A DNA stretch of 47,231 bases. It comes from Methanobacteriota archaeon (lineage in GTDB: Archaea > Thermoplasmatota > Poseidoniia > Poseidoniales > Thalassarchaeaceae). Shown piece after piece: positions 43,484 through 47,231 of the stretch; positions within the stretch are counted from its first letter, which is position 1; the number at the start of each line of letters is the position of its first letter. Location of the stretch: contig PAYZ01000016.1 of NCBI GenBank assembly GCA_002716085.1, forward strand, positions 65,704 to 112,934, written 5' to 3'. The notes beneath the pieces are model-generated. The model saw only the letters and a program-made list of their open reading frames with translations, was not told the DNA's origin and did not search any database. The position numbers were made by a program, and so were the translations under genes.

Positions 43484-44173
43484 ATGCGAGACTGGCTGTT
43501 GGGAGCCGCCGAGGCGTACAACAGGGACTCGTACGAGCAGAGGGAGAGGTACTCGACGTACCTCCTGATGCCCATAGACACGCTGCGCACGGTCATCCAG
43601 TGGAGCATGGACTCCATCCCAGACGAGGTCCTGATAGGGTTCGACCCGGACCGGGAGAGGCCCAACCCGGGGCACGTCGACGAGGCTTTCGGGCCTGCCA
43701 AGACGGAGTTCTCGGGGCACGGCTACCTGCTGGGCAAGCCCCACATCGTGAACGTGGGGGACTCGTACAGCGTCCACCACGTCCCCGAGGAGTGGACCGA
43801 CGGGGTGTTCTCCCAGGAGCGGGGGGCCAGGGGCTCGAGGTTCTCCTCGTTCCTCCACAGCCACCCCAACGCCTACGCCCGGCCGAGCCCGGCCGATGCC
43901 GAGGCGGCGGACTGGACTGAGGGCGTGGAGATGATCCTGGGGATCAGGTTCAGCCCGGCCCCCCTCGGCCTGGAGTGGCTCGAGGACGAGGAGAGCCACA
44001 GGAGGGGCCTGGACCCGGGCAGCGAGGGCGAGCTTCCCGTGCTGGCGCAGGTCTCGGGCAGGAAGATCCACGCGTTCGAGCTGATCGGGTACCTCCGGAA
44101 CGGCGAGGGCGTTAACCTGGTGATCACTTCGCCCGAGGGGGAGCCGATCGGGCTTGGAGTCAGTCGAGCTTGA
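43484..44173 (+). CDS. JAB/MPN-domain metalloprotease (JAMM motif)
   Basis: A 229-residue protein with a full JAMM zinc-protease motif: His125-Ser-His127, seven residues, Ser135, two residues, Asp138 (LHSHPNAYARPSPADAEAADW). The upstream catalytic Glu could be Glu48 in PDEVLIGFD, which matches the family spacing. Such proteins remove ubiquitin-like modifiers or process sulfur-carrier proteins; in archaea the substrates are SAMP/Urm1-like conjugates. An unusual N-terminal insertion and the extra C-terminal beta domain (LPVLAQVSGRKIHAFELIGYL) set it apart from short archaeal JAMM proteins. No SAMP, E1-like or MoaE gene is adjacent, so the substrate is unknown. The last 14 bases overlap the convergent oligoribonuclease gene. 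Confidence 0.82.
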   Translation: MRDWLLGAAEAYNRDSYEQRERYSTYLLMPIDTLRTVIQWSMDSIPDEVLIGFDPDRERPNPGHVDEAFGPAKTEFSGHGYLLGKPHIVNVGDSYSVHHVPEEWTDGVFSQERGARGSRFSSFLHSHPNAYARPSPADAEAADWTEGVEMILGIRFSPAPLGLEWLEDEESHRRGLDPGSEGELPVLAQVSGRKIHAFELIGYLRNGEGVNLVITSPEGEPIGLGVSRA

Positions 44174-44702
44174 GGTACTGCTGGACGTAGAACCTCAGCT
44201 CGTCCAGGCTCCCCTTGGCATCGGCCAGCGCGGTGTGGTCGCTCCTCTTGTAGAACCTAGGCCCATTGGGGGACACCCTCCTGAAGAGCTCCTTGAGGGA
44301 GCTGACGTCGATGATCCTGAACGTGCAGAAGTCCGCCACCATGGGCATCTCCCTCCTGATGAACCTCATGTCGTGGTGGACGCTGTTCCCAGCGATGATG
44401 GCGCCCTTCGCCATGTGCTCCCTGAGCAGCGCCATCACCGACTCCTCCGCCTCCGCGATGGAGACTCCCTCCTCGTGGACCCTCCTGATCAGCCCGGACT
44501 CCCCGTGGGTCTTGGTGTTCCAGTCGTCCATCGAGTCCAGTACTCCCGGGTCGTCGGGCTTCACCGCCAGGCACATCTCGGCCCCCTCGACGGGAGTCAG
44601 GTCGGCCTCGACTACCAGGCAGGCGACCTCGATGATCCTCTCGGACTCCGGGTCCAGGCCGGTCATCTCGAGGTCTAGCATGCAGATGCGCGAGTCCTTC
44701 AC
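44160..44702 (-). CDS. orn: Oligoribonuclease (DEDDh 3'-5' exonuclease)
   Basis: Degrades short RNA oligomers, including dinucleotides, to mononucleotides. Motif ExoI LDLEMTGLDPESERIIEVA, ExoII around AGNSVHHDMRFIRREMP, IDVSSLKELFRR and the ExoIII HTALADAKGSLDEL with the general-base His and Asp are all present, plus MDDWNTKTHGESGL, which is specific to Orn. The length, 180 residues, is normal. Orn is a proteobacterial, actinobacterial and eukaryal enzyme and is uncommon in archaea, so gene transfer is likely, although composition matches its neighbours. The GTG at 44702 is favoured over 44726 because a TATA-like box sits 26 bases upstream. It is divergent from the MFS gene. Confidence 0.93.
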   Translation of the reverse strand: MKDSRICMLDLEMTGLDPESERIIEVACLVVEADLTPVEGAEMCLAVKPDDPGVLDSMDDWNTKTHGESGLIRRVHEEGVSIAEAEESVMALLREHMAKGAIIAGNSVHHDMRFIRREMPMVADFCTFRIIDVSSLKELFRRVSPNGPRFYKRSDHTALADAKGSLDELRFYVQQYLKLD

Positions 44703-44724
44703 GGGCTGCCCATCTGAAACCCGC

Positions 44725-44732
44725 ACTTATTC
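44725..44732 (-). promoter_or_regulatory. TATA-like box of the orn gene
   Basis: GAATAAGT on the minus strand, centred about 26 bases before the GTG at 44702, the spacing expected for a leaderless mRNA. Confidence 0.35.
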
Positions 44733-44780
44733 ATGTTGGCCGTGGGGTGACAGTCATAGAGCCGGCGTCGTCGGGAGTCC

Positions 44781-46037
44781 GTGGCCTCACCCGGGTACCT
44801 CGAGTTGCTGAGGGGCAACAGGAGCTTCCGCAGGCTTTTCGCCAGCGAGATGGTGATGTTCACCGGGGACTGGTTCTCCGTCATCGCGATGTTCCTGCTC
44901 GCAGCGGAGGCTTCCGACGACTCGCCCCTTGCCATAGCGGGCGTCCTGGCTGTCCGGAGCTTCACCTTCGCCCCGATGGAGCCGATCACCGGTACCCTGG
45001 CAGACCGCTACTCCAGGAAGGGGCTGATGCTCGCCTCCAACGTCCTGTCGTTCCTCCTGCTGGCATCGTTCATCGCGCTCGACCTGATGGGGGACCTTCT
45101 CTCCGTCTACCTGCTCGCGATGCTGCTGGTGGTGGGCAGGGCCATCTACGACCCGGCCCAGACCGCATACCTGCCGAACGTGTGCGACGAGGACGAGCTG
45201 CTCACGGCCAACGCCCTGGTGTCGGGGGGCTGGTCGGCCTCCATGGGGATCGGGGCTGGCCTCGGGGGCCTGGTGATCTCCGAGTACGGGGTCGAGACCG
45301 GCCTGATCATCGACTCCGTGACGTTCCTCTTCGCGGCCCTGGTCATCACGACCCTTCCCCAGGGAGGGCCTGACCCCACGGAGAGGAAGTCCTCCAACCC
45401 GATCGACGTGTTCAGGGAGATGTTCGCGGGATGGGGCCACGTCCTGGCGAGGCCCCACATCAGGAGGATAGTCCTGGCCAAGGGGGCGTGGGCCACCGGG
45501 GGAGGCGCCCAGATATTCCTGCTGATCCTGATAGGGATGGAGGCTGGCTTCGGGGACGTGGCTGCCGGGATCGGGGTGGTCTACCTCTGCCGCGGCTTCG
45601 GTTCGGGGTTCGGGCCGCTGGTCGGCAGGCCACTGATGGCCATGCCCAGGGTGATGCCCTACCTGATCGGGTTCGCCCTGAGCGGGGCCGGGCTCCTCTA
45701 CGTGGGGGTCTCGCAGTTCGAGTGGGGGATGCTCACCCTGGTCTGCATATTCTTCTCCCACGGCTGCAGCGGGATGTCCTGGGTGTTCAGCACGACTCTG
45801 CTGCAGCGCAGGACGGACGACGAGTGGATGGGCCGTGTGGCCGGCACTGACAACCTGATCATCACCCTGACCATGGGGGTCTCGACCCTGCTTGCGGGGA
45901 TAGCCATGGAGAACGAGCTGTTCGAGCTGAGGGAGATGCTGCTGCTGACCGCTGCGATCCAGATGACGGTCGGCGTGCTCTGGCTGCTCGTGGCCTCGCC
46001 GAGGGAGGGGGAGTTCATGTTCCCTACAGGAGCCTAG
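44781..46037 (+). CDS. MFS permease, MFS_3/EntS-like
   Basis: Major facilitator of 418 residues with about 12 membrane segments. LLRGNRSFRRLFASEMVMFTGDWFSVIAMFLL at the N-terminus is the pattern of the EntS/macrolide-efflux-like MFS_3 group (an 'FRRLF...' start followed by a first helix), and LADRYSRKGLMLASN is the cytosolic loop 2-3 motif of the superfamily. It likely exports a small organic compound; the substrate cannot be told. The start is GTG at 44781 and there is no clear ribosome site. The gene is in the most GC-rich part of the window. Its last 14 bases overlap the stop of the convergent membrane-protein gene. Confidence 0.9.
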   Translation: MASPGYLELLRGNRSFRRLFASEMVMFTGDWFSVIAMFLLAAEASDDSPLAIAGVLAVRSFTFAPMEPITGTLADRYSRKGLMLASNVLSFLLLASFIALDLMGDLLSVYLLAMLLVVGRAIYDPAQTAYLPNVCDEDELLTANALVSGGWSASMGIGAGLGGLVISEYGVETGLIIDSVTFLFAALVITTLPQGGPDPTERKSSNPIDVFREMFAGWGHVLARPHIRRIVLAKGAWATGGGAQIFLLILIGMEAGFGDVAAGIGVVYLCRGFGSGFGPLVGRPLMAMPRVMPYLIGFALSGAGLLYVGVSQFEWGMLTLVCIFFSHGCSGMSWVFSTTLLQRRTDDEWMGRVAGTDNLIITLTMGVSTLLAGIAMENELFELREMLLLTAAIQMTVGVLWLLVASPREGEFMFPTGA

Positions 46038-46806
46038 GCAGGCCCAGAAGGACGACCAGCGGGAACACGGAGAACAGCGTCCCAGTGAGCATGGAGCGCT
46101 TCGATGCCTCGACCCTCTCGCTGATCCTGGTCTGGATCTCGGAGTCCATCCTGTCCACGGCGTCGCCCGCGGGCACCCTCACCTGGTCCAGGGCCATGTC
46201 CAGGACGTCGGCCCCCATGTTGAGCACGGAGGAGACCGCGCCGAATACGGGGTTGCCTGCCTCCTGCTGGGCCCCCTTCTCGGGCTCGCTGGCCCATGGC
46301 CTTGGGATCCTGAAGCCCCTGACGGCCTTGAGAAGGTCCCTGCCCACGACCGCGGTGTCCACGGCCTGCTTGGCGGTGTCTATGTCCAGCTCGGCTAGCC
46401 TGCGGATGTGGCCCCTGCTCCTCGCGACCCTGCCGAAGTCGTATCCGACCCACATCATCCCGGCCAGCAGCAGCAGGGCGAGCCCCAGGAACGGTATCTC
46501 CCAGCTCTCCCAGCCGATCGGCCCGATGTACAGGCGCGCTGCGACGGCGATCGCGCCGGGCAGCACCACGGCCAGCAGCTCGTTGAGCACTATGAGCCAG
46601 AATCGCTCGGCGTTGAGCCTCTTGATCCGGTCCAGCACCCACCTGGCGTGCTTGGTCCTGTCATCCTTGGGCAGGAACTTGTGCGACAGGTCGAGGAGCG
46701 GCGGGGCGACGAAAATGAGCCTCATCAGGAACGGCAGCAGGAGGATGATCGTGTACGCCTCGAAGGGGCTGAGCGGGGGCACGGACGGTAGCAGCGCCTC
46801 CGACAT
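46024..46806 (-). CDS. Multi-pass membrane protein, function unknown
   Basis: No recognisable family. The 260-residue product has a first membrane segment (YTIILLLPFLMRLIFVAPPLL), a cytoplasmic basic helix (KFLPKDDRTKHARWVLDRIKRLNAER), then two segments (FWLIVLNELLAVVLPGAIAVAARLYI; IPFLGLALLLLAGMMWVGYDFG), an amphipathic helical region with heptad-like spacing (residues about 150-245), and a last hydrophobic segment at the C-terminus (TLFSVFPLVVLLGLPRLL). The ATG at 46806 is chosen because the TATA-like box at 46876-46883 would give a start near 46853; GTG at 46842 is possible, TTG at 46872 is unlikely. It is the last gene before the composition cliff. Confidence 0.72.
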   Translation of the reverse strand: MSEALLPSVPPLSPFEAYTIILLLPFLMRLIFVAPPLLDLSHKFLPKDDRTKHARWVLDRIKRLNAERFWLIVLNELLAVVLPGAIAVAARLYIGPIGWESWEIPFLGLALLLLAGMMWVGYDFGRVARSRGHIRRLAELDIDTAKQAVDTAVVGRDLLKAVRGFRIPRPWASEPEKGAQQEAGNPVFGAVSSVLNMGADVLDMALDQVRVPAGDAVDRMDSEIQTRISERVEASKRSMLTGTLFSVFPLVVLLGLPRLL

Positions 46807-46858
46807 GGCGCCCTTCAGGAGGCCGTGACCAATCAACCTCACTGCTTCGGGCTGTGGC

Positions 46859-46873
46859 GTTGCCGATGGCAAC
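46859..46873. promoter_or_regulatory. Perfect 15-bp dyad at the composition cliff
   Basis: GTTGCC-GAT-GGCAAC is a perfect palindrome between the TATA-like box at 46876-46883 and the inferred transcript start near 46853. It is well placed for a repressor of the downstream membrane-protein gene. Confidence 0.4.
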
Positions 46874-46875
46874 TA

Positions 46876-46883
46876 GCATATAC
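46876..46883 (-). promoter_or_regulatory. TATA-like box before the membrane-protein gene
   Basis: GTATATGC on the minus strand. A start about 26 bases downstream would be near 46853, so translation should begin at GTG 46842 or ATG 46806. Confidence 0.4.
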
Positions 46884-46896
46884 TTCGTAGCCCTAG

Positions 46897-46921
46897 GATA
46901 GGTTTTCCCAGCAAACCTATC
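46897..46921 (-). terminator. Hairpin between the right-edge gene and the membrane-protein gene
   Basis: GATAGGTTT (46897-46905) pairs perfectly with AAACCTATC (46913-46921) around a 7-base loop. On the minus strand it follows the stop of the right-edge gene and a T-rich run ATTTTTGAG at 46923-46931, which is what an archaeal terminator usually needs. It could also be a protein or replication-linked site, since it stands exactly where base composition changes. Confidence 0.45.
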
Positions 46922-46936
46922 TCAAAAATTTGTCAA

Positions 46937-47231
46937 TTAGAGGCCGGTTCTATCTCTGAATTCTTTTGTTGCTCTTTTGCCTATTTCGTCAACTCTTTTT
47001 CCATATCTAATGGCTTTCTTTTTCGTTCCTCTTACGGTCTTTCTGGTGGATCGGACAGCGTCAACCATTAAATCTTCAAACAAACTCATTATTTCGCCGA
47101 TCAAGCTCTTAATTTCTACGTCATCTCTTTCCTCAGAAAAAGCTTGAATGATTTCCAATTTATGAGACTCTGATTTCTCTGAGATTTCATGAATTGCCTC
47201 TATTTGCTCATTGATTTCCTGTTGAGAGATG
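46937..47231 (-). CDS. Charged, coiled-coil-like protein, 5' end outside the window
   Basis: The reading frame stays open to base 47231, so the N-terminus is missing; 97 residues are visible. I do not recognise it. The visible part has a helical, heptad-like pattern (INEQIEAIHEISEKSESHK; IKSLIGEIMSLFEDLMV) and a very basic C-terminal third (STRKTVRGTKKKAIRYGKRVDEIGKRATKEF), so it may bind nucleic acid or a membrane. Base composition is about 33-37% GC in the lines counted, unlike the roughly 65-70% GC genes next door. It is followed by a T-run and hairpin. Confidence 0.65.
   Translation of the reverse strand, partial: ISQQEINEQIEAIHEISEKSESHKLEIIQAFSEERDDVEIKSLIGEIMSLFEDLMVDAVRSTRKTVRGTKKKAIRYGKRVDEIGKRATKEFRDRTGL

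Noticed and set aside
33000-46870. GC-rich right half as one horizontally acquired island
   Set aside because: The change is gradual on the left, genes are archaeal core genes, and Arg is mostly AGG as in the AT-richer half. Only the right border is sharp.
1-47231. CRISPR array, insertion sequence, toxin-antitoxin pair or phage gene
   Set aside because: No regular direct-repeat array, no transposase or integrase motif and no small toxin-like pair was seen on reading both strands.

Overview
The window is about 47 kb of very compact archaeal chromosome, most likely from a Marine Group II euryarchaeon (Poseidoniales / Poseidoniia, Thermoplasmatota). The reasons are an information-processing core that is archaeal (Bud32, a group II chaperonin, a TYW2-type tRNA-modifying enzyme, TATA boxes) mixed with many bacterial-type genes (DnaK, bacterial-type ThrRS, UvrC, oligoribonuclease, long-form quinolinate synthase), several peptidases, and very large secreted proteins with one C-terminal membrane anchor. 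The lineage is an inference from gene content; there is no rRNA gene in the window. I see about 39 protein genes, one tRNA-Gly(GCC), no CRISPR array and no insertion sequence. No stretch of more than about 120 bases lacks a gene.

Layout. 1-4987: 5'-truncated aldehyde dehydrogenase, a P-loop 2-phosphoglycerate-kinase-like protein, an enoyl-CoA hydratase, and a leftward bud32-rdgB-membrane protein operon. 4997-9765: nadA, a PAP2-type membrane protein with a large extra domain, an unusual Mrp/ApbC ATPase, and an ArsC-like small phosphatase. 9796-17528: tRNA-Gly, a 1041-residue surface protein, a small conserved protein, an agmatinase-family enzyme, and two peptidases (M14, M17). 17529-21773: a chaperone block (Hsp20-like gene and dnaK leftward, thermosome-like gene divergent). 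21770-31359: threonine dehydrogenase-like SDR, pyrG, an AcoX/NAD-kinase-like protein, carbamate kinase, thrS, an M29-type peptidase, thiamine pyrophosphokinase and an AI-2E family permease. 31412-38127: two divergent glycosyltransferases and a 1551-residue beta-helix/Ig surface protein. 38212-46872: two stand-alone Lrp/AsnC sensor domains, an HTH-STAND ATPase, uvrC, a TYW2-like enzyme, a JAMM metalloprotease, oligoribonuclease, an MFS permease and a membrane protein. 46937-end: the 3' end of an unrecognised charged protein.

Three features concern the window as a whole. First, base composition climbs from about 40-45% GC on the left to about 70% GC at 43-46 kb, then falls to about 35% near 46.88 kb; the ramp crosses ordinary housekeeping genes. 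Second, all convergent gene pairs are packed with between 17 bases of overlap and 1 base of gap, and four of them share one CTAG as both stop codons. Third, many first genes of transcription units have a TATA-like box centred 26-28 bases before the start codon, pointing to leaderless mRNAs; I used this to choose several starts.

The genes look like a normal core-genome segment (cofactor and nucleotide synthesis, protein quality control, DNA repair, cell envelope) and not a single dedicated system. The most unusual items are the composition cliff with its palindromes, the Mrp protein whose cluster-binding motif is replaced by an Ig-like insert, the TYW2-like gene with no normal start codon, and the RAM-RAM/STAND regulatory locus.
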